Below are positions 48,708-58,255 of a DNA stretch of 64,000 nucleotides, piece after piece; the first letter of the stretch is position 1; each line of letters opens with the position of its first letter. Source of the DNA: an uncultured Salinisphaerales bacterium (GTDB lineage: Bacteria; Pseudomonadota; Gammaproteobacteria; Nevskiales; CAJXLF01); the NCBI GenBank assembly GCA_913055805.1, contig CAJXLF010000001.1, positions 82,761 through 146,760 on the forward strand. The letters run 5' to 3'. The notes beneath the pieces are model-generated. The model searched no databases and was not told the DNA's origin. It saw only the letters and a program-made list of their open reading frames with translations. Both the position numbers and the translations under genes were made by a program.

Positions 48708-49430
48708 TCAGGCCTCCAGCGCCTCGCGCTGTCTGGAAACCAGCTGTGCCACGCCTTCGGCAGCCAGATTGAGCATGGCATCGAGTTCTTCGCGGCGGAA
48801 GGCGTGGCCTTCAGCCGTGCCCTGGACCTCGATGTAGGCGCCGGCATCGTTCATGACGACGTTCATGTCGGTTTCTGCACTGGAATCCTCGGCGTAATCC
48901 AGATCCAGCACCGGCGTCCCGTCATAAATGCCTACCGATACCGCAGCCACCTGGCCGAACAGCGGATTGCGCTTGAGCTTGCCGTCCGCCATCAGTTTGT
49001 TGATGGCGTCGCACAGTGCCACGTAGCCGCCGGTAATGGCGGCAGTGCGGGTGCCGCCGTCGGCTTGCAGGACATCGCAATCGACAGTGATGGTGTAACC
49101 CTTCAGGGCACCGAGATCCAGCGCGGCGCGCAGTGAACGGCCGATCAGGCGCTGGATTTCCTGGGTGCGTCCGCCTTGTTTGCCGCGCGCAGCTTCGCGC
49201 TGGGTGCGGGTGCCGGTGGCGCGTGGCAGCATGCCGTATTCCGCGGTCAGCCAACCCTGGTTGGCCTCACGCAGCCAGGGCGGTACGCGTTCTTCCACAC
49301 TGGCGGTGCACAGCACACGCGTGTCGCCAAAACTCACCAGCACAGAGCCTTCTGCATGCTGGGTGAATCCGCGCTGGAAGTGGATGTTGCGTAATTCGTT
49401 GGGGGCGCGACCGCTGGGTCGTTGGCTCAC
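48708..49430 (-). CDS. rph: ribonuclease PH
   Basis: RNase PH (240 residues), the phosphorolytic 3' exoribonuclease that trims tRNA precursors. Signatures: [58 protein letters not shown] and [24 protein letters not shown]. The start is GTG 49430 with AGGA at 6-base spacing, giving the usual SQRPSGR N-terminus; the longer open frame has no similarity. The E. coli protein is about 238 residues. Divergent from yicC. Confidence 0.96.
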   Translation of the reverse strand: MSQRPSGRAPNELRNIHFQRGFTQHAEGSVLVSFGDTRVLCTASVEERVPPWLREANQGWLTAEYGMLPRATGTRTQREAARGKQGGRTQEIQRLIGRSLRAALDLGALKGYTITVDCDVLQADGGTRTAAITGGYVALCDAINKLMADGKLKRNPLFGQVAAVSVGIYDGTPVLDLDYAEDSSAETDMNVVMNDAGAYIEVQGTAEGHAFRREELDAMLNLAAEGVAQLVSRQREALEA

Positions 49431-49461
49431 TTGGGATCCTCGGGCTGTTGGGCGGGCGCCT

Positions 49462-49467
49462 ATTATA
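49462..49467 (-). promoter_or_regulatory. likely -10 element upstream of rph
   Basis: A perfect minus-strand TATAAT 32 bases before the rph GTG in the rph/yicC divergent gap (128 bp). No clear -35 was found, so this is a tentative site. Confidence 0.35.
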
Positions 49468-49558
49468 GCCAGCCGGGCCATTTGCTTGCCGGGTCAGAAC
49501 CGGCGGCAACAGGTAAGATAGCCTCTGATCTGAATGTGATTCGAAAGGATTCTCCAAG

Positions 49559-50434
49559 ATGTTACGCAGCATGACAGGCTACGCCCGCGCTACAGCCGAG
49601 GGTGAATGGCAGGAACTGAGCTGGGAATTGCGCTCTGTCAATCATCGATATCTCGATCTTTCTCTGTATATGCCGGAAGAGCTGCGTGAGTTTGAATCCG
49701 AGGTGCGTTCGCGCCTGGGCGCGCGTCTGTCGCGGGGCAAGCTCACTGCACAGCTGCGTTTTGTGCCCGCCGCCGGGGCGGGCAATCTGCAGCCGGATGT
49801 GGAGCGCATACGGGCGCTGAAAGAAGCGGTGAAACAAGTGCAGGAAGTGTTCGTGGAAACGGCGTTGGCAGACCCGCTGCAGGTTTTGCGCTGGCCCGGT
49901 GTCTTGCAGGAACACAGGCAGGATTACGCGCTGCTCAAGGAACCGGTTCTGGAGACCCTCGACCGGGCTATCCAGAGCATGCTGGAAAATCGGAAGCGGG
50001 AAGGTGAGCAACTGGGCAGGATCATACTTACCCGTTGCGAAAGCCTGGAGGTGGCAGTGAGCGATATTCGCAAACTGCTGCCGCAGTTAAGGGCGGAGTG
50101 GCGTGAAAAGTTGCAGCGCCGACTGTCTGATATAGCTGGTTCCGATGCTGTCAAGGCTGACCCGGCGCGCCTGGAGCAGGAATTGCTGATTGTGGCTCAG
50201 CGGCAGGATGTAGATGAGGAAATAGACCGCCTTGAAACGCATATCAAGGAGCTGCGGGACATTCTGAAACGCAAGGAGCCGGTCGGCCGGCGGCTGGATT
50301 TTCTGATGCAGGAACTCAACCGTGAGGCCAATACGCTGACTTCCAAGTCCCAGGACAGCAAAAGCACGCAGATTGCGGTCGAGATGAAGGTGCTGATCGA
50401 GCAGATGCGCGAGCAGGTACAGAATGTCGAGTAG
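49559..50434 (+). CDS. yicC: YicC family protein
   Basis: A 291-residue protein starting with the family hallmark MLRSMTGYARA, then WELRSVNHRYLDLSLYMPEELREFE. The C-terminal DUF1732 domain has EVDEEIDRL-like DVDEEIDRLETHIKELRDIL and GRRLDFLMQELNREANTLTSKSQD. YicC proteins have been linked to RNA degradation; the exact activity in this organism is not known. An AAAGGA ribosome site precedes the ATG. Its end overlaps gmk by 11 bp. Confidence 0.93.
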   Translation: MLRSMTGYARATAEGEWQELSWELRSVNHRYLDLSLYMPEELREFESEVRSRLGARLSRGKLTAQLRFVPAAGAGNLQPDVERIRALKEAVKQVQEVFVETALADPLQVLRWPGVLQEHRQDYALLKEPVLETLDRAIQSMLENRKREGEQLGRIILTRCESLEVAVSDIRKLLPQLRAEWREKLQRRLSDIAGSDAVKADPARLEQELLIVAQRQDVDEEIDRLETHIKELRDILKRKEPVGRRLDFLMQELNREANTLTSKSQDSKSTQIAVEMKVLIEQMREQVQNVE

Positions 50435-51002
50435 GCCCGGCCAGCTTTATATCCTGTCGGCACCGTCGGGCGCCGGAAAAACCTCGCTGACGCATAGTTT
50501 GATTGAACGGCTGTCACTGGCTGGCCGGCGCGCCTGTTTTTCGGTTTCCTATACCACGCGCAAGTCCAGGCCTGGAGAACAGAATGGCATCGATTATCAC
50601 TTCGTAACGCCGGAAAAATTCGCGGCCATGGTTGAAGACGGAGATTTTCTGGAGCATGCGCAGGTGTTCGACCGGCAATATGGTACCGGGCGGGCAGCGA
50701 CCGAGGCGCTGCTGGCGGAGGGGACGGATGTCATCCTGGACATTGACTGGCAGGGCGCGCGTCAGGTGCGGGAGGCCATGCCCGAGGTCATCACGATCTT
50801 CATCAAACCCCCTTCGCTGGAAGAGCTGGAGCGGCGTTTGATAGCGCGGGGGCAGGATGACGATGTCACCATTGCCAGCCGCATGGCTGAAGCCGAGGCC
50901 GAACTGTCGCACATCGGCGAATATGATCATGTGGTCGTCAATGATGACTACGACACGGCCCTGGATGAATTGCAGGCCCTCTTTCTCGCGGAGCAAGTCT
51001 GA
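50424..51002 (+). CDS. gmk: guanylate kinase
   Basis: Gmk (192 residues) phosphorylates GMP to GDP. The P-loop is YILSAPSGAGKTSLTH. The GMP-binding region is VSYTTRKSRPGEQNGIDYHFV, followed by the LDIDWQGARQVR motif. It starts inside the yicC 3' end (11-bp overlap), which suggests coupled translation. In this order GDP/GTP formation (gmk), RNA polymerase omega and SpoT follow each other, all tied to (p)ppGpp metabolism or response. Confidence 0.97.
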   Translation: MSSRPGQLYILSAPSGAGKTSLTHSLIERLSLAGRRACFSVSYTTRKSRPGEQNGIDYHFVTPEKFAAMVEDGDFLEHAQVFDRQYGTGRAATEALLAEGTDVILDIDWQGARQVREAMPEVITIFIKPPSLEELERRLIARGQDDDVTIASRMAEAEAELSHIGEYDHVVVNDDYDTALDELQALFLAEQV

Positions 51003-51006
51003 TTCG

Positions 51007-51035
51007 TTGGAAAATCAGGCCTGATCGCGTAAACT
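51007..51035 (+). promoter_or_regulatory. sigma70-type promoter for rpoZ(-spoT)
   Basis: TTGGAA (51007-51012), a 17-bp spacer that holds the palindrome TCAGGCCTGA, and TAAACT (51030-51035), about 34 bases before the rpoZ ATG. Spacing is optimal and both boxes match four to five consensus bases. Confidence 0.5.
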
Positions 51036-51068
51036 ACGCGGCCGTTTCCGTTTATTGAGCGCCCGAAC

Positions 51069-51350
51069 ATGGCCCGAGTAACCGTTGAAGACTGCCTGAA
51101 CAAGGTAGACAACCAGTTTGAACTGACCCTGGTCGCGTCCAAGCGCGCACGCCAGCTGGCCCGTGGCGCCGAAGCCCGCGTGAACTGGGACCACGACAAG
51201 CCCACCGTAGTGGCCTTGCGCGAAATTTCCGAAGATCTGGTGGATCGCAGTGTGCTGGATGAAGAAGAACTGCCGGTGATCCCCCATATTCAGCCGGGTC
51301 TGGCCGCCATGGAGCAGCCTGACGCCAGCGATCACGGCAGCGATTTCTAG
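51069..51350 (+). CDS. rpoZ: RNA polymerase omega subunit
   Basis: RpoZ (93 residues) binds the beta' subunit and helps form a (p)ppGpp site in RNA polymerase. It has the standard [32 protein letters not shown] and the acidic C-terminal half. It sits between gmk and spoT as in E. coli and ends before a strong terminator, so spoT may depend on read-through or its own promoter. Confidence 0.97.
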   Translation: MARVTVEDCLNKVDNQFELTLVASKRARQLARGAEARVNWDHDKPTVVALREISEDLVDRSVLDEEELPVIPHIQPGLAAMEQPDASDHGSDF

Positions 51351-51373
51351 AGCGGAATCGACTTCGAATCAGA

Positions 51374-51406
51374 AGCCCCGGCAGCGGTGTCTGCCGGGGC
51401 TTTTTT
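51374..51406 (+). terminator. rho-independent terminator after rpoZ
   Basis: An 11-bp stem AGCCCCGGCAG/CTGCCGGGGCT (51374-51384 with 51391-51401), six-base loop and a T run to 51406. Confidence 0.94.
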
Positions 51407-51529
51407 GTTTTTACAGGCAGGGATTTGGCAGATATTTGCTCCCGGGGCTTTCATCATTGCTGCGCTGCGTTATATTGGAGAGTCACGAACGCAGGATAGG
51501 TATCAGGAAGCGCATACGCGGCACAGCAC

Positions 51530-53692
51530 ATGGTTGATCTGCCTGGATTGAATCGACTCAGTACGGCCATCCGCACCCAGCGGGTGTCGCGTGCCTATGG
51601 CATTGATGCCCTGACCAAGGTGCTCAAAGCCTATCTCAACGATAACCAGATCGAGGAAGTGCAGCGTGCGGCGGAGTTCGCCGAGCAGGCGCATCAGGGG
51701 CAGTTCCGCAAATCCGGCGAGCCTTATGTCTTCCACCCCCTGGCGGTGGCGCGGATTCTGGCCGAAATGCGCATGGATCCAACCACCCTGATCTCTGCGA
51801 TTCTGCATGACGTGGTGGAGGATACGCCGACGGCCCTGGATGAGGTGGCCGCGCGTTTCGGGCCGGATGTGGCCACTCTGGTGGACGGTGTCAGCAAGCT
51901 GAGCAAGGCCCAGTTCCAGTCGCGCGAGGAAGTACAGGCCGCCAGCTTCCGTAAATTGTTGCTGGCCATGACCGAGGATATCCGCGTCATCCTGGTCAAG
52001 CTGGCCGACCGGCTGCACAACATGCGCACGCTGGATTCGGTGCCTGCCGCCAAGCGCAAGCGCGTGGCGCGCGAGACACTGGAAATCTACGCACCGATTG
52101 CCCATCGCCTGGGTATCCATACCCTGCGGGTGGAGCTGGAGGATCTGGGCTTCAGGTATCTCTATCCCAATCGTTACCGTGTGCTCAAGCGCGCCGTGGA
52201 GCAGGTCAGTGGCGAACGCCGCGATCTTGTCCGGGAAATTGAAGAGCGGGTACAGAAGGCGCTCAAGGACGAGGGCATTCATGCGCGGGTGGCCGGCCGC
52301 CAGAAGAACCTCTACAGCATTTACCGCAAGATGCGCAGCAAGCACCGGCGCTTTCTGCAGGTGCTGGATCTGTTTGGTTTCCGGGTGGTGGTCAACAAGG
52401 TCGACGACAGTTACCGCGCGCTGGGTATTGTGCATCACGTGTACCGGCCCATTTCTGACCAGTTCAATGATTTCATTGCCAATCCGAAGAGCAATGGCTA
52501 CCAGTCACTGCACACCACGCTGGTGGGCCCCAAGGGCGTGAAGATCGAGGTGCAGATCCGCACTGTGGACATGCATCGCATCGCAGAGAGCGGGGTGGCC
52601 GCGCACTGGCAGTACAAACAGGGTGCTGACGCCGCGGGCCGTTCGCCACACAAGCGCGCCAACGAATGGCTGGGTAACGTGCTGGAAATGGAAAGCACCG
52701 AGGTCGATGCCCAGGACTTCCTGGAAACGGTCAAAATCGATCTGTTCCCGGACGAGGTTTACGTGTTTACCCCCAAGGGAGACATACGCCGCTTGCCCAA
52801 GAAATCCACGCCGGTGGATTTCGCCTATGCCATTCACACGGACCTGGGTAACAGTTGTGTGGCCGCCCGCGTGGACCATCATCTGGCGCCGCTGTCTACG
52901 CCGCTTGCCAATGGCCAGACGGTGGAGATCATTATTGCGCGGCATGCGGTACCCAATCCTGCCTGGCTTAATTTCGTACGTACGGCCAAGGCCCGTTCCG
53001 CCATTCGCCATCATCTGAAGAATCAGCGTGTGGATCAGGCCGAGCGACTGGGACAGCGGCTGCTCAACAAGTCATTGCGGGAGCTGGGAGTGCCGGTGCG
53101 ACGACTGTCCAGAGACCGTATGGACAAGGCGCTGGCGGATATGGGCGAAGCCAGCATGGAGCAGCTGTATATCAGTATTGGTCTGGGTCAGCGCCTGGCG
53201 CCGCTGGCCGCCCGTCATTTCCTGGAAGAGTCGGATGATGCCCATTCACGGCACCGCCAGGTATCCATTGCCGTTGAAGGCACCGAGGGCCTGGTGGTGG
53301 AATATGGCCGCTGCTGCTATCCCATTCCCGGCGATCCCATTGTCGGGCATGTCAGTAAAGGGCGCGGTGTTGTGATTCATCGCCTGGGTTGCAGCCAGAT
53401 TACGCGCGGGGGCGGCCAGGAATGGATCGATATGCGCTGGTCGAGGCGGGTGCGTGGTGACTTCCCGGTGGAGCTGCGCGTGCAGGCCGAGACCCGCCGC
53501 GGTGTGCTGGCCCTGCTGGCCACGCAGATTGCCGACTGTGGCAGCAATATCGAACATGTGGTGCTGCCGGAGAAGGAAGACGAAGTGGCGGTGACCCGTT
53601 TCCGCATTTCCGTCACTGACCGCAAGCATCTGGCCGAAGTGATGCGCCGCATCCGCCGTCAGGATGTGGTGCAGAAAGTTAACCGTATCTGA
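51530..53692 (+). CDS. spoT: bifunctional (p)ppGpp synthetase/hydrolase SpoT
   Basis: A 720-residue RelA/SpoT homologue. The N-terminal HD hydrolase domain is intact (HQGQFRKSGEPYVFHPLAVARIL, ILHDVVEDTPTALDEVAARFG, KLADRLHNMRTL). It is followed by the synthetase domain (LDLFGFRVVVNKVDDSYRALGIVH, FNDFIANPKSNGYQSLHTTLVGPKG), a TGS domain (DEVYVFTPKGDIRRLPKKSTPVDFAYAIHTDLG), a helical/zinc-finger-like stretch and a C-terminal ACT domain (RRGVLALLATQIADCGSNIEHV). The intact HD motif makes hydrolysis likely, hence SpoT rather than RelA. ATG 51530. Confidence 0.95.
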   Translation: MVDLPGLNRLSTAIRTQRVSRAYGIDALTKVLKAYLNDNQIEEVQRAAEFAEQAHQGQFRKSGEPYVFHPLAVARILAEMRMDPTTLISAILHDVVEDTPTALDEVAARFGPDVATLVDGVSKLSKAQFQSREEVQAASFRKLLLAMTEDIRVILVKLADRLHNMRTLDSVPAAKRKRVARETLEIYAPIAHRLGIHTLRVELEDLGFRYLYPNRYRVLKRAVEQVSGERRDLVREIEERVQKALKDEGIHARVAGRQKNLYSIYRKMRSKHRRFLQVLDLFGFRVVVNKVDDSYRALGIVHHVYRPISDQFNDFIANPKSNGYQSLHTTLVGPKGVKIEVQIRTVDMHRIAESGVAAHWQYKQGADAAGRSPHKRANEWLGNVLEMESTEVDAQDFLETVKIDLFPDEVYVFTPKGDIRRLPKKSTPVDFAYAIHTDLGNSCVAARVDHHLAPLSTPLANGQTVEIIIARHAVPNPAWLNFVRTAKARSAIRHHLKNQRVDQAERLGQRLLNKSLRELGVPVRRLSRDRMDKALADMGEASMEQLYISIGLGQRLAPLAARHFLEESDDAHSRHRQVSIAVEGTEGLVVEYGRCCYPIPGDPIVGHVSKGRGVVIHRLGCSQITRGGGQEWIDMRWSRRVRGDFPVELRVQAETRRGVLALLATQIADCGSNIEHVVLPEKEDEVAVTRFRISVTDRKHLAEVMRRIRRQDVVQKVNRI

Positions 53693-53716
53693 TTCAGATT
53701 CTATTTGGAGTTATTG

Positions 53717-54094
53717 ATGTCCCGGGAGACGATTCATACCGAGCATGCGCCGCAGGCGATTGGTACTTATTCGCAGGCGGTACGGGTGGGCAACACCGTC
53801 TATTTGTCTGGACAGATCGGCCTGGATCCGGCACGCATGGCTCTGGTGGAAGGTATCGAGGCACAGATTCACCAGGTCTTTGCCAATCTTTCCGCGGTCT
53901 GCCAGGCGGCCGGTGCTTCGCTCAGTGACATTGTCAAGCTGAATATCTATCTGACCGACCTGGGGCATTTCTCCACGGTCAATGAAATCATGGCCGGTTA
54001 CTTCGAGGCGCCGTATCCGGCGCGTGCCGCTGTCGGGGTCAAGGAGTTACCCAAGGGGGCATTGGTCGAAGCAGATGCCATCCTGGTGAAATAG
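53717..54094 (+). CDS. ridA: RidA family reactive intermediate deaminase
   Basis: A 125-residue YjgF/YER057c/UK114 protein that hydrolyses reactive enamine/imine intermediates. The conserved catalytic arginine is Arg103 in [24 protein letters not shown]; other signatures are [12 protein letters not shown] and [15 protein letters not shown]. The ATG at 53717 has GGAG at 7-base spacing; a TTG four codons earlier is unlikely. It lies between spoT and recG, its common position. Confidence 0.95.
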   Translation: MSRETIHTEHAPQAIGTYSQAVRVGNTVYLSGQIGLDPARMALVEGIEAQIHQVFANLSAVCQAAGASLSDIVKLNIYLTDLGHFSTVNEIMAGYFEAPYPARAAVGVKELPKGALVEADAILVK

Positions 54095-54114
54095 GCAGCG
54101 CTGTTTCCAGCCAA

Positions 54115-56190
54115 ATGCCGCTGAGTGCCGACAGCCCGCTGACAGAACTCAAGGGTGTCGGCCCCAAACTGGCTGAAACCCTGGCAGGGATCGGCCTGCA
54201 CAAGGTTGCCGACCTGTGGTTCCATCTGCCGCTGCGCTATGAGGACCGGAGCCGCATCACACCGCTGGACGCCCTGCGGCCGGGGCGCACAGCCCTGGTG
54301 GTGGCCCGGGTGGAGCGTGCGGATCTGCGCTTTGGGCGGCGTCGCTCACTGGTGGTGTCGGTCAGCGATGGCAGCGGGCGCGTTCTCATGCGGTTGTTTC
54401 ATTTTTCCAAATCCCAGATGCAGTCTTTTGTGGCCGGTCAGTGGTTGCAGGCATTTGGCGAGGTTCGCCCCGGCCCCAAGGGGCTGGAAATGGTGCATCC
54501 GCAGTATCGACTGCTGCCCGATCCGGAAGCGGTCGAGCTCAGTGAAAGGCTGACACCGGTGTATCCGACGACGCAGCAGGTCAACCAGACGCGAATTCGC
54601 AGTCTGGTGGATCAGGCGCTGCAAGTACTGGATGACAACGGGCCCCGTGAATTGCTACCCGAGGGCGTTGTCGACGGAGTGGGCGGTGGTCAGCTGACCC
54701 AGGCCCTGCTTTATGTGCATCAGCCGCCCGTGGACGCCAATCTGCAATCCCTGGCCGAAGGACGGCACCCCATGCAACGCCGGCTGGTCTTTGAGGAATT
54801 GCTGGCGCACCAACTGGCGCTGCGAAGCTTGCGCCAACGCGTCAGGGACCACCGCTCGATGGCGTTACAGGGCGACGGCAGGCTCAGGCAAGAGTTTCTG
54901 AAAAGGCTGCCGTTCAGGCTGACGGCTGCCCAGCAAAGGGTGATTGCCGAGGTGGAGCGCGATCTGGCGCAGGATCTGCCCATGCTGCGCCTGGTCCAGG
55001 GTGATGTCGGTTCGGGCAAGACGGTGGTGGCGGCGATGGCCACTGCGGCGGCGGCGGAGGCCGGCGCGCAGACGGCCGTGATGGCGCCTACCGAACTTCT
55101 GGCCGAGCAGCACCTGGCCAATTTCGCCGGCTGGCTGCAAGCCTTGGGGCTGAATGTGTTGCGGTTGTCAGGTAAGCAGAAAACAGCCGAACGGCGCGCC
55201 GCTCTGGCGGCCTGCGCTGAAGGCAGCGCGCAGGTGATTGTGGGTACACATGCGCTTTTTCAGGAAGCGGTCGAGTTCCACAATCTTGGTCTGGTGGTGA
55301 TCGACGAACAGCACCGCTTCGGCGTGCATCAGCGTCTGGCGCTGCGCGATAAGGGTCCCGGCGGCCTCTGTCCACACCAGCTGGTGATGACGGCTACCCC
55401 GATTCCCCGCACCCTGGCCATGACGGTTTATGCCGACCTGGACAGTTCCGTGATTGATGAACTGCCGCCGGGGCGCACGCCGGTGCAGACCGTGGTGATC
55501 GCCGATGCGCGCCGTGACGAGATTCTGCAGCGGGTGGCGGCAGCCTGTGCCGAGGGCCGTCAGGCCTATTGGGTCTGTACCTTGATCGAGGAATCCGACG
55601 CCCTGCAGGCCGAGGCGGCGGAGGCGACTGCGCAGCGCTTGCACCGGGATTTGCCCGGGCTGCGGGTGGGACTGGTACATGGCCGTCTCAAGTCTGAAAA
55701 AAAGACCTTGGTCATGCAGGCTTTCAAACAGGGTGAGCTGGATTTGCTGGTGGCCACCACCGTGATCGAAGTGGGGGTGGACGTGCCCAACGCCTCGTTG
55801 ATGGTGATTGAGAATGCCGAGCGGCTGGGTCTGGCCCAGCTGCATCAGTTGCGTGGTCGGGTGGGGCGTGGCTCGGAGCAAAGCCATTGCGTGCTGGTCT
55901 ATCATCCGCCTCTGGGCGAGTTGGCGAAGGCACGTTTGCAGGCCATGCGTGACAGCACTGATGGTTTCGAGATTGCCCGGCGGGACCTGGAACTGCGGGG
56001 CCCGGGTGAGGTGCTGGGCACACGCCAGTCGGGCATGGCCAATCTGCGGGTCGCCAATGTGATGCGGGACGCTGATCTGTTGCCGGCGGTGCAGCGGGCG
56101 GCGGATCAGTTATTGGAAACAGCGCCTGAACGCAGTGAGCCGCTGATACGCAGGTGGCTGGGTGACGCTGAAAAGTATGCGGACGTATGA
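54115..56190 (+). CDS. recG: ATP-dependent DNA helicase RecG
   Basis: RecG (691 residues) reverses stalled replication forks and moves Holliday junctions. It has an N-terminal wedge/OB domain ([38 protein letters not shown]), then SF2 helicase motifs: Walker [15 protein letters not shown], motif [13 protein letters not shown], motif [14 protein letters not shown], and the C-terminal [39 protein letters not shown]. Length matches E. coli (693). It follows ridA by 20 bp and overlaps ubiA by 4 bases. Confidence 0.97.
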   Translation: MPLSADSPLTELKGVGPKLAETLAGIGLHKVADLWFHLPLRYEDRSRITPLDALRPGRTALVVARVERADLRFGRRRSLVVSVSDGSGRVLMRLFHFSKSQMQSFVAGQWLQAFGEVRPGPKGLEMVHPQYRLLPDPEAVELSERLTPVYPTTQQVNQTRIRSLVDQALQVLDDNGPRELLPEGVVDGVGGGQLTQALLYVHQPPVDANLQSLAEGRHPMQRRLVFEELLAHQLALRSLRQRVRDHRSMALQGDGRLRQEFLKRLPFRLTAAQQRVIAEVERDLAQDLPMLRLVQGDVGSGKTVVAAMATAAAAEAGAQTAVMAPTELLAEQHLANFAGWLQALGLNVLRLSGKQKTAERRAALAACAEGSAQVIVGTHALFQEAVEFHNLGLVVIDEQHRFGVHQRLALRDKGPGGLCPHQLVMTATPIPRTLAMTVYADLDSSVIDELPPGRTPVQTVVIADARRDEILQRVAAACAEGRQAYWVCTLIEESDALQAEAAEATAQRLHRDLPGLRVGLVHGRLKSEKKTLVMQAFKQGELDLLVATTVIEVGVDVPNASLMVIENAERLGLAQLHQLRGRVGRGSEQSHCVLVYHPPLGELAKARLQAMRDSTDGFEIARRDLELRGPGEVLGTRQSGMANLRVANVMRDADLLPAVQRAADQLLETAPERSEPLIRRWLGDAEKYADV

Positions 56191-57059
56191 TGAGTCGGGT
56201 GATGGTTGCAGATCGTCTGAAACAATATTTTTTACTGACCCGACTGGACCGACCGATTGGTGTCTTTCTGCTGCTCTGGCCGGCGTTATGGGCGCTCTGG
56301 ATCGCCGGCGACGGCCGGCCGGATCCTTTCGTGGTGCTGGTGTTTGTTGTTGGTACCGTGGTGATGCGCTCGGCGGGCTGCGTCATCAATGATTTCGCTG
56401 ACCGCAAGATTGATCCGCATGTTTCGCGTACCGAACATCGTCCCCTGGCGGCCGGACGTGTCACGTCGAAGGAGGCGCTGGGTCTGTTTGTGGCGCTGTG
56501 CCTGGTGGCATTTCTGCTGGTGCTGCAGCTCAATCGGTTGACGATTCTGTTGTCCGTACCCGCAGTGATCCTGGCGGCCAGTTATCCCTTCGCCAAGCGG
56601 TTTACCCATTTTCCGCAGGCCCATCTGGGCGCGGCATTCGGCTGGGCCATTCCCATGGCCTTTGCGGCGTTGACCGACTCGGTGCCTGCGCTGGCCTGGT
56701 TGCTGTTTGCGCTGACGCTGCTGTGGGCCATGATCTATGACACCTTCTATGCCATGTGTGACCGGCCCGATGATCTCAAGATCGGTGTGAAATCGACGGC
56801 CGTTCTGTTCGGCGCTTACGACCGCATGATTACCGGCGGTATGCAGCTGGTGATGCTGGCAGGGTTGTTGTGGGTCGGGCAGAGGGCCGGGCTGGGTGTT
56901 TATTACTGGTTGGGTCTGGCGGCGGGCGCCTGCTACATGCTGTACCAGCAGTGGTTGATCCGGGAGCGCGAGCCGCAGGCCTGCTTCCGGGCTTTCCTCA
57001 ACAACAGCTGGTTCGGGGGCATGGTGTTCGCGGGGATATTGCTGGACTATCTGCGATAA
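56187..57059 (+). CDS. ubiA: 4-hydroxybenzoate polyprenyltransferase
   Basis: UbiA (290 residues) attaches a polyprenyl chain to 4-hydroxybenzoate in ubiquinone synthesis, in the inner membrane. About eight helices are visible. Two Asp-rich motifs bind the Mg-prenyl-diphosphate: [25 protein letters not shown] and [25 protein letters not shown]. It begins inside the recG stop (ATGA), so coupling is likely. The usual partner ubiC (chorismate lyase) is not next to it here. Confidence 0.96.
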   Translation: MMSRVMVADRLKQYFLLTRLDRPIGVFLLLWPALWALWIAGDGRPDPFVVLVFVVGTVVMRSAGCVINDFADRKIDPHVSRTEHRPLAAGRVTSKEALGLFVALCLVAFLLVLQLNRLTILLSVPAVILAASYPFAKRFTHFPQAHLGAAFGWAIPMAFAALTDSVPALAWLLFALTLLWAMIYDTFYAMCDRPDDLKIGVKSTAVLFGAYDRMITGGMQLVMLAGLLWVGQRAGLGVYYWLGLAAGACYMLYQQWLIREREPQACFRAFLNNSWFGGMVFAGILLDYLR

Positions 57060-57068
57060 GAGTGAGGG

Positions 57069-57187
57069 ATCCACAGATTACACAGATTCCGCTGCGGAAA
57101 CGCAGAACCTTCTATTGCTCAGAGATATTGCGCCCGAGTTCCGGATTAGCGAATCAGGAATCCGTGAAATCTGTGTAATCTGTGGAT
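57069..57187. repeat. 20-bp perfect inverted repeat around a 79-bp spacer, ubiA/corA junction
   Basis: The left arm (57069-57088) contains CCACAGATTACACAGATT. The right arm (57168-57187) is its exact reverse complement. Chance frames through it give ITQI and ESVKSV-like strings seen in spurious proteins in many genomes. Its plan (short internally repetitive arms, 80-90-bp spacer, no gene) resembles the element at 23825-23964, though the sequences differ. It fills the gap between convergent ubiA and corA. Confidence 0.85.
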
Positions 57188-57191
57188 ATAT

Positions 57192-58253
57192 CTATAGCCA
57201 CTTCTTGCGTCGGAAATACACCAGCATTCCGATAAAGATCGAGAACATCACTCCCAGCAGCGTGAAATAACCGTACTTCCAGGAAAGCTCCGGCATGTTC
57301 CAGGGGCTATCCGTGTCGAAGTTCATGCCATAGAGACCGGCAACAAACGACAGCGGAATGAAGATGGTGGCGATGATGGTCAGCACTTTCATGATGTCGT
57401 TCATGCGGTTACTGACCAGCGACAGATGTGTATCCAGCAGGCTGGCGCTCATTTCGCGGCAGGTTTCCAGCAAATCCAGTACGCGCTGGCTATGATCGGC
57501 CGCATCCCGGAAATAGGGCAGGGTCTCGGCCTGAATCAGGTCATGCTCATCCTGCAGCAGTTCGCGCAGCATCTCGGTCTGGTGCCAGATCATGCGGCGC
57601 AGCGCGGTAAGGTCGCGCCTTGTGCTGTGAATGGCCTGTACCGGATCGGGCGCGCGTTCGGTAAATATATCTTCCTCAAGCGCTTCCAGTTCCTCGGCAT
57701 AGGATTCCAGCACCGGAAAACCATGATCGACAATCAGATCAGTCAGGGCGTAAGCCAGGTAATCCGCGCCGCCATTGCGGATACGGCCCTTGCCTTCGTG
57801 TATGCGGGTGCGTACCGGTGCGAATACATCGTTGTCACTGGCATAAAAGCTGATGACATAGCCCTTGCCCAGAAAGATGCTGACCTGTTCGAATTCGATG
57901 TTATGGCCGTCTCGCTGCGGTACCACGTCCACCAGGAAGACCTGGGTGTCATAGGGTTCGAACTTGGGCCGCTGGCCGATGTTCATGACATCTTCCACAG
58001 CCAGCGGATGCATGCCGAAGGCTTCGCGCAACTGACGCAAATCGTCGGCGCCGGCCTGGCCCTGGATATGGACCCAGGTGGTGTTGGCGCTGCGGCAGAA
58101 ATGCAGGACTTCATCAATGGAATCGAATGTCTTCTCGTTCACGCCTTCGGCGTTGTAGTCCATTACCCGGATATGTGTAATGTTGCCGGGCGCTTCACCC
58201 AGCGCGCCGGGACGCGCCCCGGGTTTGACTTGGCGCTTATGCCGGTAGTGCAT
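57192..58253 (-). CDS. corA: magnesium/cobalt transport protein CorA
   Basis: A CorA channel (353 residues): a large cytoplasmic N-terminal domain (TTWVHIQGQAGADDLRQLREAFGMHPLAVEDVMN) with long helices, then two C-terminal membrane helices with the selectivity-loop YGMNF between them, and a short basic tail (YFRRKKWL). It forms pentamers in the inner membrane. ATG 58253 has GAGGAG upstream and begins 2 bases after the MscS-type gene's stop, so the two ion channels are co-transcribed. Confidence 0.95.
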   Translation of the reverse strand: MHYRHKRQVKPGARPGALGEAPGNITHIRVMDYNAEGVNEKTFDSIDEVLHFCRSANTTWVHIQGQAGADDLRQLREAFGMHPLAVEDVMNIGQRPKFEPYDTQVFLVDVVPQRDGHNIEFEQVSIFLGKGYVISFYASDNDVFAPVRTRIHEGKGRIRNGGADYLAYALTDLIVDHGFPVLESYAEELEALEEDIFTERAPDPVQAIHSTRRDLTALRRMIWHQTEMLRELLQDEHDLIQAETLPYFRDAADHSQRVLDLLETCREMSASLLDTHLSLVSNRMNDIMKVLTIIATIFIPLSFVAGLYGMNFDTDSPWNMPELSWKYGYFTLLGVMFSIFIGMLVYFRRKKWL

Positions 58254-58255
58254 GT

